From Synergistes jonesii (lineage in GTDB: Bacteria > Synergistota > Synergistia > Synergistales > Synergistaceae): a DNA stretch of 64,000 nt. The DNA is taken from assembly GCF_000712295.1 (NCBI RefSeq), contig NZ_JMKI01000047.1, positions 1-64,000 on the forward strand, in the 5' to 3' direction. The translations under genes were made by a program, and so were the position numbers. Under the pieces are notes generated by a model. The model was not told the origin of the DNA. It searched no databases and saw nothing but the letters and a program-made list of their open reading frames with translations. This document shows, one piece after another, positions 43,768 through 53,568 of this stretch (its first letter is position 1; each line of letters starts with the position of its first letter).

Positions 43768-45666
43768 ATGGCAGTATTTTCAACGCCTGACGGCAAGAAA
43801 TTCGAGGCTGATAGCGCGACCGTACGCCAGCTTCTCGAAGCATGGCGTCTGAAAAAGGCGATAGGAGCGACCGTCGGCGGAGAGATAGTCGACTGCGATA
43901 AAGTTTTCACAGAGGACACGGCTTTCACGCCGCTCTTCCCGGACTGCGAAGAGGGGCTGCAGCTTCTGCGCCACTCGACGGCGCACCTTCTTGCGCACGC
44001 GGTGCTGCGCCTCTATCCCGAGGCGAAGTTTGGAATAGGGCCGGCGATAAAGGACGGCTTTTATTACGATATTCGCTTCCCACAGCCGATATCCGACGAG
44101 GATCTGCCGAAGATAGAGGCGGAGATGCGCAAAATCTCGCAGGAAAAGATTCCCCTCGTGCGCAGCGAGCTGACGAAGGAAGAAGCGGTCAAAAAGTTCT
44201 CGGAGATGGGTGAGGACCTGAAGGTCGAGCTTATCGAAGGGATAGAGGGGCAGGCCCTCTCCATTTACACCGAGGGAGACTTCAGCGACTTCTGCCGCGG
44301 CCCGCACGTCCCTCACACAGGCTGCTGCAAATTCTTCAAGCTGCTATCGATAGCCGGCGCGTACTGGCACGGCGATGAGAAGAACGAGATGCTCACGCGC
44401 GTTTACGGCACCGCGTTCGGCTCAGAGGAGGAGCTCAAGGCCTATCTGAAGAGGCTCGAAGAAGCCAAGGCGCGCGACCACCGCAAGCTCGGCAGGGAGC
44501 TCGACCTCTTCAGCCTTCACAACGAAGGCCCTGGCTTCCCCTTCTTCCACCCGAAGGGCATGGTCGTCATGAACGCGCTGCAGAACTTCTGGCGCAGGGA
44601 GCACACAAAGCGCGGCTACGTTGAGATAAAGACGCCGATGATCCTCGACCGCGACCTCTGGCTGCGCTCCGGCCATTGGGATCATTACAAGGAAAATATG
44701 TATTTCACTGAAATAGACGACATGCCCTTCGCTATCAAGCCGATGAACTGCCCAGGCGGCATACTCGTCTACAAGAACGACATACACAGCTACCGCGAGC
44801 TGCCGATACGCATGGCGGAGCTCGGCTTCGTGCACCGCCACGAGCGTTCCGGCGCGCTGCACGGCCTTATGCGCGTCCGCGCGTTCACGCAGGACGACGC
44901 TCACATCTATTGCACGCCCGAACAGATAAAGGATGAGATCAAGGCGATAATGGAGCTCGACCGCTACGTCTACCAGGATGTATTCGGCTTCAAATATCAC
45001 GTGGAGCTTTCGACGCGGCCGGAAAATTCTATGGGCGACCAGGAACTCTGGGACCTCGCCGAGCGCTGCCTAAAGGAAGCTCTCGAAGAGACGGGCACCT
45101 CCTACAAGCTAAACCCCGGCGACGGCGCCTTTTACGGGCCGAAGATAGACTTCCACCTCGAAGACTGTATCGGGCGCACATGGCAGTGTGGAACGATTCA
45201 GCTCGACTTCCAGATGCCGGAGAAATTCGACATGACCTATATCGGAAAGGATGGGGCGGAGCACCGCCCGGTCATGCTGCACAGGACGATTCTCGGAAGC
45301 CTCGAGCGCTTCATGGGTATCCTGATCGAAAACTACGCCGGAGCTTTCCCCTTCTGGCTCGCGCCGGTTCAGGCGAAGCTGCTGCCGGTGAGCGCCGATT
45401 ACGTCGATTACGCCGAAAAGATGGCCGGCAGGCTCAAAAACGCCGATATCCGCGTTGAAATAGATACGCGCGACGAGAAGCTCGGCAAGAAGATTCGCGA
45501 CGCTCAGCTGCAAAAGATCCCCTATATGCTGGTAATAGGCGCCAAGGAAGCGGAAAACGGCACCCTCTCGGTGCGCGAGCGCAAGGCCGGCGACCTCGGC
45601 CCGATGACCTTTGAAGAGTTCATAGCCCAGACCGAGAAGGAATTTGACCCGATCAACAAAAAATAG
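43768..45666 (+). CDS. thrS: Threonine-tRNA ligase
   Basis: Class II synthetase charging tRNA-Thr, with editing of misloaded serine. The 632 residues run TGS domain (about 1-62), editing domain with HSTAHLLAHAV, catalytic domain with motif 2-like VHRHERSGALHGLMRVRAFTQDDAHIY and the zinc-site CPGG, and a C-terminal anticodon domain. The ATG follows GGGGGAG; an in-frame TTG lies far upstream within the T-box and is rejected. Expression is governed by the T-box leader. Confidence 0.96.
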   Translation: MAVFSTPDGKKFEADSATVRQLLEAWRLKKAIGATVGGEIVDCDKVFTEDTAFTPLFPDCEEGLQLLRHSTAHLLAHAVLRLYPEAKFGIGPAIKDGFYYDIRFPQPISDEDLPKIEAEMRKISQEKIPLVRSELTKEEAVKKFSEMGEDLKVELIEGIEGQALSIYTEGDFSDFCRGPHVPHTGCCKFFKLLSIAGAYWHGDEKNEMLTRVYGTAFGSEEELKAYLKRLEEAKARDHRKLGRELDLFSLHNEGPGFPFFHPKGMVVMNALQNFWRREHTKRGYVEIKTPMILDRDLWLRSGHWDHYKENMYFTEIDDMPFAIKPMNCPGGILVYKNDIHSYRELPIRMAELGFVHRHERSGALHGLMRVRAFTQDDAHIYCTPEQIKDEIKAIMELDRYVYQDVFGFKYHVELSTRPENSMGDQELWDLAERCLKEALEETGTSYKLNPGDGAFYGPKIDFHLEDCIGRTWQCGTIQLDFQMPEKFDMTYIGKDGAEHRPVMLHRTILGSLERFMGILIENYAGAFPFWLAPVQAKLLPVSADYVDYAEKMAGRLKNADIRVEIDTRDEKLGKKIRDAQLQKIPYMLVIGAKEAENGTLSVRERKAGDLGPMTFEEFIAQTEKEFDPINKK

Positions 45667-45678
45667 CATAGTTTTAAG

Positions 45679-45709
45679 GGAGCGGGGCCGAGAGTTCCGG
45701 CTCCGCTCC
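45679..45709 (+). other. Stable hairpin after thrS
   Basis: An 11-bp stem with one G-T pair joins 45679-45689 to 45699-45709. No T run follows, so its role in ending or protecting the transcript is uncertain. Confidence 0.4.
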
Positions 45710-45877
45710 TATCGACAGGATCCTGAATATAGGGCGCTGCTGTCCGCGCGATTTTAATTTTTTAAATCCGTCCTCCTTTTAATCTAAAAATTTGCGTTTA
45801 TTCGCGTCGATGTATGAAAGAATTATGTATAATTTCAAGAAAAATTAATAAAATGGTTGAAAATTATGTAATTCTCC

Positions 45878-45904
45878 TTGACAAGAATTAAGTTAAAGTA
45901 TAAT
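45878..45904 (+). promoter_or_regulatory. Promoter of the cold-shock gene
   Basis: Perfect TTGACA and TATAAT with a short 15-base spacer in a very AT-rich stretch. A leader of about 50 bases follows, as is usual for cold-shock genes. Confidence 0.7.
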
Positions 45905-45960
45905 GTATCATCGTCGGCAAAAGCCGATGTTTTAAATATTTCCTGTTGGGAGGCAACACC

Positions 45961-46164
45961 TTGAAAAGCAACGGCACAGTAAAATGGTTTAACGCAACGA
46001 AGGGTTACGGATTTATCACGACCGACGAGGGCAATGATGTCTTTGTACACTTCAGCGCTATCCAGGGAGACGGTTTCAAGACGCTTGACGAAGGTCAGAA
46101 GGTAAGCTTCGAAATCACGCAGGGCAGCAAAGGCCCGCAGGCTTCCGACGTAGAAAAACTCTAA
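45961..46164 (+). CDS. Cold-shock protein (CspA family)
   Basis: Single-stranded nucleic-acid chaperone. The 67 residues contain [16 protein letters not shown] (RNP1) and DVFVHFSAI (RNP2). The TTG at 45961 is the start because GGGAGG lies seven bases before it. A strong terminator makes it a single-gene unit. Confidence 0.96.
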   Translation: MKSNGTVKWFNATKGYGFITTDEGNDVFVHFSAIQGDGFKTLDEGQKVSFEITQGSKGPQASDVEKL

Positions 46165-46223
46165 GTTTCCGCAGTATTTCTTTATATTATATCCCGTTAT
46201 TTTATAAAAGAAATCGAGTCAAG

Positions 46224-46253
46224 GGAGAGCACATTAACCGCTCTCCTTTTTTT
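46224..46253 (+). terminator. Terminator of the cold-shock gene
   Basis: GGAGAGC and GCTCTCC form the stem around a 9-base loop, followed by seven T residues. Confidence 0.9.
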
Positions 46254-46358
46254 GTTTGTATAAATTTTCCTTTGACTATTGTTGTTAATTGTTATAGATT
46301 AGTATGCGCCGGCGTTTGTTCCGGCGGATGCAAAACAGCAGATAACAGGAGGAGCTCC

Positions 46359-48914
46359 ATGTCTCTAATAAAGGACAAACAGCTTTCGTACGACAGACTT
46401 CGCCGCGTCGCAGACATCGAGGCGCTTGGATTTAAAACAACAAAGGGAATCGATAAACTTACGGGCCTTATAGGGCAGGAGCGCGCGGTGCGCTCGGTGG
46501 ATTTCGGCCTTTCGGTGCAAAGCAAGGGCTACAACATTTTTGTGGTCGGCGAACCCGGCTGCGGCAGAACGACGTACATGCTCTCCGAGCTGCGCCGCGA
46601 AGCCGAGAAAATGCCGGCGCCCGACGACTGGGTGTACGTTTACAACTTCGACGACCCGAGCCAGCCGCTCGCGGTTAATCTTCCCGCCGGAAGGGGACGC
46701 GAGCTGGCGAAAGACGCGGACAACGCGATAGAGGAACTTAAAACCGCGCTTTCTAAAGCCTTCGACAACAGCGAGTTCGAAGACAGCAAGGCGCAGCTTG
46801 TAAAGACCTTTCAGGAAGAAGTAAATAAAATCATGGAAGACCTCCGCAAATGGGCGGAGGAGAAAAACTTTTCAATCAAGCGCACGCCGCAGGGCTTCGT
46901 CAACCTGCCGCTGATAATGGCGCCGCCGCTCCCGCAGACCGAGAGCGAAAACGCTCAGCCGGCAGCCGAGCCAGAGGCGAAAAAAGAAAGCGACGGAGAC
47001 GAAAAGCCTCAGATTGTGCGCCGCGAGATGCAGCAGGAGGAGTTTGAAAAATTATCCGAGGAGCAGCAGCAGGCCCTTCAGAAGGTTTCAGAGGAAATTT
47101 CGCAGAAAACTCTCGAGAAGCTGCGCGTGATACGCGAGCGCGAGAAGGAGCTCAAAGAGAAGATAAAGGAGCTCGAGGGGCAGATCTGCAAGGTCGCCGT
47201 CACCCCGATAACGTCGGAGCTGAGCGCGAAATATGCGCCGAATGAGAAGCTATCGAAGTGGTTCGATGAGTTCACCGAAGACATCAGCGCGAACTTTAAC
47301 GTCTTTCTCGCCTCCGCCCGCGACGAATCGGCGGAGATAGATTTCACGCGCTACGAGGTGAACGCGTTCGTATCGAACGACCCGAAGGGCGGAGCTCCCG
47401 TCATATCGGAGACGAACCCGATATATTACAACCTTGTCGGCAAGGTCGACTACGAGAACAAACAGGGCAATCTCTATTCGACGGACTTCAGGCACATCCT
47501 GCCCGGCGCGATGCACAGGGCGAACGGCGGCTTCCTGCTGCTCGACGCCGACGAGCTGCTGCGGCAATTCATGTCCTGGGACGTGCTGAAGCGCGTTCTG
47601 CGCTACCGCGAGCTTTCGATAGAAAATCTCGGCGAGCAGCTCGGCTATATCCCCGTTTCGACGCTGAAGCCGGAGCCTATCCCGATCGATATGAAGGTGG
47701 TCATCGTCGGGACGCCGTACCTCTATTACCTTCTGAACATATACGATCCTGAGTTCGGCAAGGTCTTTAAGATCAAAGCAGAATTCGATTCCGAAATGCC
47801 GCGCACGCCGCAGAGCGAATACCAGATCGCGCAGTTCATAGCGGGCTTCGTCGAGCACGAAGGCGGGCTGAATTTCACGGCTGCGGCGGTCGGCGAGGTC
47901 ATCGAATGGTCCTCGCGCCTCGCCGAGGACAGGAACAAGCTCTCGACGAAGCTCAACAAGATCGCCGAGACTCTCGTGGAAGCCACGGCCTACGCGAAGG
48001 CCGGCGGCAAGAAGCTCGTCGGGGTCGAGGACGTGCGCCGCGCTATAGAAGAGAAGCTCTACCGCGTGTCGATGTGGGAGGGCAAAGTCCTCGAGGAGTA
48101 CCGCAGCGGCGTGATACGCATAGATACCGAGGGCTCCGTCGTCGGGCAGATAAACGGGCTGACGGTGTCGCAGCTGATAGACAACTCCTTCGGCTCCCCC
48201 GTGCGCATCACGGCGAACGTATTCATGGGCGAGCCCGGCGTCGTGAACATCGAGCGCGAGGTCAGCATGACCGGTCCGATACATAACAAGGGGCTGATGA
48301 TTCTTTCAAGCTACCTCGGGCGCATGTACGCGAAAAATTATCCTCTTTCGATCGCGGCGCGCATAACCTTCGAACAGACCTACGGCGGAGTCGAGGGAGA
48401 CAGCGCTTCGTCGACCGAGCTTTACTGTCTGCTTTCGGCGATTTCCGGCATCCCCCTCAATCAGTCTATCGCTGTCACCGGCTCCGTCGACCAGCAGGGC
48501 AATATCCAGCCCATCGGGGGCGTAAACGAAAAGATCGAAGGCTTCTTCCGCTACTGCAAGGCGCGCGGCCTGACAGGAAAACAGGGCGTGATGATTCCTT
48601 TCCAGAACGAGCAGCATCTGATGCTTTCGCATGAAGTCGTCGAGGCGGTTAAGAAGAATAAATTCCACATCTGGAGCATCTCGACAATAGACGAAGGGAT
48701 AGAGATTTTGACAGGCGTAAAGGCGGGAGAGCCCGATGAAAAGGGGGCGTACCCGAAGAAGAGCGTACACGGCCGCGCGCAGGCCGAGCTTGAAGCTTGG
48801 GTCGAGCGCTCCTTCCGCTACAAGAAGGTCATGAACGACCGCGTCGACCCGCCGAAGAAAAGGAAGAAGAAGGCCGCAAAGAAAGCCGTCATAGAAGCGA
48901 GCGGTGGAAGATAA
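46359..48914 (+). CDS. Lon-like ATP-dependent protease (S16 family, AAA_32 type)
   Basis: Probable cytosolic protease related to LonB/YcbZ rather than classical Lon. The 851 residues begin with an ATPase region whose Walker A reads GEPGCGRTT (64-72), Arg replacing the usual Lys. A charged coiled-coil insertion occupies about 200-300. The C-terminal protease domain has the Ser of GDSASSTELYCLLSA and the Lys of GGVNEKIEGFF, the Ser-Lys dyad. The start follows AGGAGGA. The tail is Lys-rich (KKRKKKAAKKA). Its stop overlaps the next gene as TAATG. Confidence 0.9.
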   Translation: MSLIKDKQLSYDRLRRVADIEALGFKTTKGIDKLTGLIGQERAVRSVDFGLSVQSKGYNIFVVGEPGCGRTTYMLSELRREAEKMPAPDDWVYVYNFDDPSQPLAVNLPAGRGRELAKDADNAIEELKTALSKAFDNSEFEDSKAQLVKTFQEEVNKIMEDLRKWAEEKNFSIKRTPQGFVNLPLIMAPPLPQTESENAQPAAEPEAKKESDGDEKPQIVRREMQQEEFEKLSEEQQQALQKVSEEISQKTLEKLRVIREREKELKEKIKELEGQICKVAVTPITSELSAKYAPNEKLSKWFDEFTEDISANFNVFLASARDESAEIDFTRYEVNAFVSNDPKGGAPVISETNPIYYNLVGKVDYENKQGNLYSTDFRHILPGAMHRANGGFLLLDADELLRQFMSWDVLKRVLRYRELSIENLGEQLGYIPVSTLKPEPIPIDMKVVIVGTPYLYYLLNIYDPEFGKVFKIKAEFDSEMPRTPQSEYQIAQFIAGFVEHEGGLNFTAAAVGEVIEWSSRLAEDRNKLSTKLNKIAETLVEATAYAKAGGKKLVGVEDVRRAIEEKLYRVSMWEGKVLEEYRSGVIRIDTEGSVVGQINGLTVSQLIDNSFGSPVRITANVFMGEPGVVNIEREVSMTGPIHNKGLMILSSYLGRMYAKNYPLSIAARITFEQTYGGVEGDSASSTELYCLLSAISGIPLNQSIAVTGSVDQQGNIQPIGGVNEKIEGFFRYCKARGLTGKQGVMIPFQNEQHLMLSHEVVEAVKKNKFHIWSISTIDEGIEILTGVKAGEPDEKGAYPKKSVHGRAQAELEAWVERSFRYKKVMNDRVDPPKKRKKKAAKKAVIEASGGR

Positions 48915-49603
48915 TGGCCGAGGTGCGTCACGCAAAGGAGATTCTCGACGCCCTGGAGGCGCTTTACGGAAACGAGGCGCGTCCGGCGTCCGACTTTTGC
49001 TATGAGGAGCCGCTCGACGACCTCATCGTGACGGTGCTCTCGCAGAACACCAACGATAAGCTGCGCGACATAGCCTATAAAAATCTCAGGAAAAGATATC
49101 CGTCGTGGGAAGATGTGGCGTCGGCGGAGCTCGAAGAGTTGAAGGAAGTAATAAGAATCGCAGGAATGAGCAGCGCCAAGCCGCCGCGCATCCAGCGGAT
49201 ACTCGCGGCCGTGCACAGAAAGTTCGGCCGCTATTCGCTGAAGAGCCTGCGCGGCTGGAGCCAGCCTCAGGTCCGCGAATACCTGACGTCGCTCCCAGGC
49301 GTCGGGCCGAAGACCTCGGCGATCGTCGAGTGCTTCGACTTGGACATGCCGGGTTTTCCGGTGGACACGCATATAACGCGCCTTTCAAAGCGCTTCGGCT
49401 GGGCAGGCGAGAAAGAGCCGCCCGACAAGATACAGGCGCGCCTTGAGGCGTCGCTGCCGCCGGAGCGCTTCCGCGGCGGACATCTGAACTTCCTTGCGCA
49501 CGGCAGGAGTCTTTGCGGCGCCAGGAAATTTTTATGCGCCGAATGCGCGCTCATCGAATGGTGCGATTTCGGCAAAAAAACGGTTGGCCATGGAGCCCGC
49601 TGA
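48914..49603 (+). CDS. Endonuclease III-family DNA glycosylase
   Basis: Removes oxidised pyrimidines from DNA. The helix-hairpin-helix LPGVGPKTSAIV holds the catalytic Lys and PVDTHITRLSKR the catalytic Asp. The C-terminal [4Fe-4S] motif CGARKFLCAECALIEWC has the correct C-6-C-2-C-5-C spacing. The 229 residues match Nth-type enzymes. The substrate range may differ from E. coli Nth because the rest of the sequence is divergent. It overlaps both neighbours. Confidence 0.9.
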   Translation: MAEVRHAKEILDALEALYGNEARPASDFCYEEPLDDLIVTVLSQNTNDKLRDIAYKNLRKRYPSWEDVASAELEELKEVIRIAGMSSAKPPRIQRILAAVHRKFGRYSLKSLRGWSQPQVREYLTSLPGVGPKTSAIVECFDLDMPGFPVDTHITRLSKRFGWAGEKEPPDKIQARLEASLPPERFRGGHLNFLAHGRSLCGARKFLCAECALIEWCDFGKKTVGHGAR

Positions 49604-50630
49604 GTATAGAAAAAAATTTCTGGGAGCGGCGGAGCGCCAGGGCTGGCGCGACGCGGAGGGCATAGTATGCGCGCTTTCCGGCGGCGGCGATTCCGTCGCT
49701 ATGATGTGGCTGATGAGAAAATTTTTCAAGGGCAGGATAGTCGCGGCGCACCTCGACCACTGTACGAGGGAGGGGGCCTCTCACGACGACGCCGCCTTTG
49801 CCGCGTCGCTCTGCGCGGAGCTGGGGGTAGAGTGCGCGCTCAAGGCCGTCGACGTCCGCGCGGCCCGCGCACGGGGCGAGTCCTTCGAAATGGCGGGACG
49901 CCGGGCGCGCTACGAGCATTTCAACGCCGTAGCGGAGCGCTACGGAATAAAATTTATCGCAGTCGCGCACAACGCGAACGACGTCGTCGAGACGCAGCTT
50001 TTGAACCTCGCACGCGGCAGCGGTATAGCGGGGCTGCGCGGTATCCCCGAAAGGCGGGGCAACATCGTCCGCCCCGTCATAAGCTTCACGCGCGAAGAGC
50101 TGCGCGCAATACTGAAGGATAACGGTGTAACGTGGCGCGAGGACTATACGAACGACGAAACGGACTATACGAGAAACAAGATCAGGAATACGCTTATCCC
50201 TTGGATAAAGGAAAATTTAAACGAGGGCTTCGAGCGCGTGATGCTCGGCCTCGCTAAGCAGGCCTGCGAGGAGACGGAGGAGAGAATTTCCGCGGCGCGC
50301 GCCGAGATCGCGAAAGCGGCATTCGCGCTTCCGCCGGCTCTCGCCGCGTGGCGCACCGAGGGCCTTGCCGCGCTGCCGAAACTGACGCTTGCGGAGATGC
50401 TTCGGACGCAGGGCGCGGAGCTCTCGCTCCCAGCTCTCCCGCGCGCCCGCACCGAGGAGCTCGTATCTCTGATAAGGCGCGGCGGAGCGTGGCGCTTCCA
50501 GTGGGCGCGCGACATAGAAGTCTGCTATTCTTCCCGCGGCGTAGGCTGGCTTCACCGCGCGGATATAAGAAGCGGCAAAAATAGCTGCGAAAAAAAAATT
50601 CCCTGGTGGGCGAGAGCGCGTGAAATATGA
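49590..50630 (+). CDS. tilS: tRNA(Ile)-lysidine synthase
   Basis: Modifies C34 of tRNA-Ile(CAU) to lysidine, allowing AUA decoding. The PP-loop CALSGGGDSVAM, AAHLDHCTREGASHDD, AHNANDVVETQLLNLARGSGIAGLRG and NDETDYTRNKIRNTLIPW are diagnostic. At 346 residues it is shorter than E. coli TilS, mainly in the C-terminal region. The start at 49590 lies inside the preceding gene and lacks a strong ribosome-binding site, so it may rely on coupling. Confidence 0.93.
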   Translation: MEPAEYRKKFLGAAERQGWRDAEGIVCALSGGGDSVAMMWLMRKFFKGRIVAAHLDHCTREGASHDDAAFAASLCAELGVECALKAVDVRAARARGESFEMAGRRARYEHFNAVAERYGIKFIAVAHNANDVVETQLLNLARGSGIAGLRGIPERRGNIVRPVISFTREELRAILKDNGVTWREDYTNDETDYTRNKIRNTLIPWIKENLNEGFERVMLGLAKQACEETEERISAARAEIAKAAFALPPALAAWRTEGLAALPKLTLAEMLRTQGAELSLPALPRARTEELVSLIRRGGAWRFQWARDIEVCYSSRGVGWLHRADIRSGKNSCEKKIPWWARAREI

Positions 50631-50686
50631 TATTATTCTTAACTGTTTGAATAATGTTTTTTACGCATCGAAGGGAGCGCTGGATT

Positions 50687-51223
50687 TTGAAATACAGGAT
50701 AGGCAGAGTTTTGATCTCGGAAGGGCAACTCCGCGAAAAGGTCAAGGAACTCGGCGCGCAGATACGCGAAGATTATAAGGGAGAAAAAGTCATCTTCGTC
50801 TGCGTGCTTAAAGGCGCCGTCATTTTCTTCGCGGACTTGCTCCGCGAGATGGGGCCGGAGGTAGACGCCCAGTTCGATTTCCTCGCGATATCTTCCTACG
50901 GCGCTTCTACGGTGAGCAGCGGCATAGTAAAAATACAGGAAGATCTGAGTACCGATATCCACGGCGAAAATGTGATAATAGTCGAAGATATACTGGATAC
51001 GGGGCTCTCACTCTCTTACATCAGCAAGTTGTTGAGGGAGCGCGCTCCGAAATCTCTTGAGATATGCGTCCTGCTCGACAAGGAAGAGCGCCGCACTCAG
51101 CCCGTGAACGTAAAGTATACGGGCTTCAAGATTCCCGACGAATTCGTTATAGGCTACGGACTGGACTACGCCGGGCACTTCCGCCACCTTCCCTCGGTGC
51201 ATATAGCTGAGCCGGCTGAATAA
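50687..51223 (+). CDS. hpt: Hypoxanthine phosphoribosyltransferase
   Basis: Salvages hypoxanthine and guanine to IMP and GMP. The PRPP motif [28 protein letters not shown] and [17 protein letters not shown] are clear. The 178-residue form from TTG at 50687 is preferred because GGGAG stands nine bases upstream; an ATG at 50654 has no site. Order tilS-hpt-ftsH is conserved in many bacteria. Confidence 0.94.
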   Translation: MKYRIGRVLISEGQLREKVKELGAQIREDYKGEKVIFVCVLKGAVIFFADLLREMGPEVDAQFDFLAISSYGASTVSSGIVKIQEDLSTDIHGENVIIVEDILDTGLSLSYISKLLRERAPKSLEICVLLDKEERRTQPVNVKYTGFKIPDEFVIGYGLDYAGHFRHLPSVHIAEPAE

Positions 51224-51273
51224 TTTTCACCGCGTGCGCTTCGCAGCGGAGCAACGGAAAGAGAGGATATGTA

Positions 51274-53292
51274 TTGAAGAAGATTTCTAAGAATGTGGGG
51301 ATGTATATCGTCCTCATCGTGCTGGCCGTGACCCTTGTAAATGTGTTCCTCGCCCCTGAAGCCAAAAAAACTCAGGGAAGGGAGCTCCTCTCCTACAGCA
51401 AGTTTTTGAGCGAGGTCAACGCCGGAAGCGTGGCGAAGGTGAAGATCGACCACGAGGAGCTCACGGGCACCCTGAAAGACGGCGGAGAATTCACCACCTA
51501 CATCCTCGACGCTTCTACGCTTCCCGCGGTGATAGCGGAAAAGGGCGTCGAAGTCGAAATAGTCCCGCCGCCTAAAAATTCTTGGATAACGGCGCTTCTG
51601 ACGTCGCTCCTTCCGACGCTGCTGTTGATAGGGGTGTGGATCTATTTCATCTACAACATGCAGGGCGGCGGCGGAAAAGTCATGAGCTTTGCGAAAAGCA
51701 AGGCGAAGCTCTTCCTTGACAACAGGCCGAAGGTGACCTTCGCCGACGTCGCCGGCTGCGACGAAGCGAAGGAAGAACTCGCCGAGGTCGTCCAATTCCT
51801 GAAAGACCCGGCGAAATTCACAAAGGTCGGCGCGAAAGTTCCACGCGGCGTGCTGCTCCTCGGCGCGCCCGGGACCGGTAAAACGCTTCTTTCGCGCGCC
51901 GTGGCCGGCGAAGCGGACGTCCCCTTCTTCAGCATAAGCGGCTCAGACTTCGTTGAAATGTTCGTCGGCGTCGGCGCCGCGCGTGTGCGCGACTTGTTTG
52001 AACAGGCGCGGAAATATCAGCCCTGCATAATCTTCATCGACGAGATCGACGCCGTCGGACGCCACCGCGGCGCGGGACTCGGCGGCGGGCACGACGAGCG
52101 CGAGCAGACGCTGAACCAGCTGCTCGTCGAAATGGACGGCTTCGACGCCGGCGCGGGAATAATCCTCATCGCTGCTACGAACAGGCCCGACATCTTAGAC
52201 CCGGCGCTGCTGCGCCCGGGACGCTTCGACAGGCAGGTCGTCGTCGACCGCCCCGACGTGAACGGGCGCCGCGACATCCTGAAAGTCCACCTGCGCGAGA
52301 TGAAAGTAGAAGACGACGTAGACCTCGATGTGCTGGCCCGCCGCACCCCGGGCTTCGTCGGCGCGGACTTGGCGAACCTCGTCAACGAAGCGGCGCTACT
52401 CACGGCGCGCAGAGATAAGGAGAAGCTCGGCATGCCCGAATTCGAAGAGGCGATCGATCGCGTGCTGGCCGGTCCGGAGCGCAAAAGCCGCATAATCAGC
52501 AAAAAAGAGCGGGAGATAATAGCGTACCACGAATCGGGGCACGCGCTCGTAGCCTCGAAGATAAAGGGCGCCGACCCAGTGCACAAGATATCTATCATTC
52601 CGAGAGGGCATATGGCGCTCGGCTATACGCTGCAGCTGCCCGAGGAGGACAGGTTTTTGATATCGCGTCAGGAGCTCTCCGACAAGATAACGGTGCTGCT
52701 CGGCGGCCGCGTCGCGGAAATGATCCGCTTTGGCGACGTGACGACGGGCGCCTCCAACGACCTTGAGAGGGCGACGCAGATAGCCCGCCAGATGGTGACT
52801 CAATACGGCATGAGCGACAAGCTCGGCCTCGTGACGCTCGGCAGGAAACAGCATGAAGTGTTCCTCGGCCACGACATAGTCGACGACCGCAACTACAGCG
52901 AAGAGGTAGCGCATACGATAGACCTGGAGATCCGCGCGATAGTGGACGGAGCGATGAACAAGGCGAAGGGGATTCTAACCGAGAATCGTGAGCGCCTCGA
53001 AGAGATAACTAAGCTTCTTCTCGAAAAAGAGATGCTCGAGGGCGACGAGCTCGACGAGCTGCTCGGCTATCCGAAGAGGGAACACGCGGAGGAAAAGCCG
53101 CAGGAAGAAGAAAAGCCGGGAAATAAGGACGAAAACGGCGAGGATAAAAAAGATGGAGAGGAAAAGGACGAGGAACCGGAGGATAGCGTCGTAGGAGAAG
53201 AGACGATGAGCCTTTCGCCGAACTTAGAAGACGGGGCCGACAACGGCAAACTGAACGCCCCGCTCGACGACGGAGACGAAGAAAAGAAATAA
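51274..53292 (+). CDS. ftsH: ATP-dependent zinc metalloprotease FtsH
   Basis: Membrane-anchored AAA+ protease for quality control. Two membrane segments (about 8-25 and 105-125) flank a periplasmic loop. The AAA domain has [19 protein letters not shown] and the second region of homology [21 protein letters not shown]; the protease has HESGHALV. The start is TTG with GAGAGG before it; the upstream ATG runs straight into a stop. The last 70 residues are very acidic and variable. The 672 residues are slightly long for that reason. Confidence 0.97.
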   Translation: MKKISKNVGMYIVLIVLAVTLVNVFLAPEAKKTQGRELLSYSKFLSEVNAGSVAKVKIDHEELTGTLKDGGEFTTYILDASTLPAVIAEKGVEVEIVPPPKNSWITALLTSLLPTLLLIGVWIYFIYNMQGGGGKVMSFAKSKAKLFLDNRPKVTFADVAGCDEAKEELAEVVQFLKDPAKFTKVGAKVPRGVLLLGAPGTGKTLLSRAVAGEADVPFFSISGSDFVEMFVGVGAARVRDLFEQARKYQPCIIFIDEIDAVGRHRGAGLGGGHDEREQTLNQLLVEMDGFDAGAGIILIAATNRPDILDPALLRPGRFDRQVVVDRPDVNGRRDILKVHLREMKVEDDVDLDVLARRTPGFVGADLANLVNEAALLTARRDKEKLGMPEFEEAIDRVLAGPERKSRIISKKEREIIAYHESGHALVASKIKGADPVHKISIIPRGHMALGYTLQLPEEDRFLISRQELSDKITVLLGGRVAEMIRFGDVTTGASNDLERATQIARQMVTQYGMSDKLGLVTLGRKQHEVFLGHDIVDDRNYSEEVAHTIDLEIRAIVDGAMNKAKGILTENRERLEEITKLLLEKEMLEGDELDELLGYPKREHAEEKPQEEEKPGNKDENGEDKKDGEEKDEEPEDSVVGEETMSLSPNLEDGADNGKLNAPLDDGDEEKK

Positions 53293-53299
53293 AAACTGC

Positions 53300-53321
53300 G
53301 CCGCCTTCGGGCGGCTTTTTT
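53300..53321 (+). terminator. Terminator after ftsH
   Basis: GCCGCC-TTCG-GGCGGC with a UUCG-type tetraloop, followed by six T residues. Confidence 0.92.
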
Positions 53322-53568
53322 GTATCAAGCAAGCTTTCTCCTTCCTATTGCCGTAAGATTAGGAAGGTGCGCCGATCCCATTGAATGCGGTCTTTTGATT
53401 TTCAGGTAATTAAGAAAGGCCGTTCCGAATCTCGCGCCATTTGCCTCTTTTCCCATAATAGAATAGCCGCGGCTGCGAAATTCCTTCGGGTATTCGCCGT
53501 GCCGCGGCGCGCTCTTTGTGTTAATATAGAGCCGTTGTTTACAGAGCGATTGCATTGGGATGTGAAAC

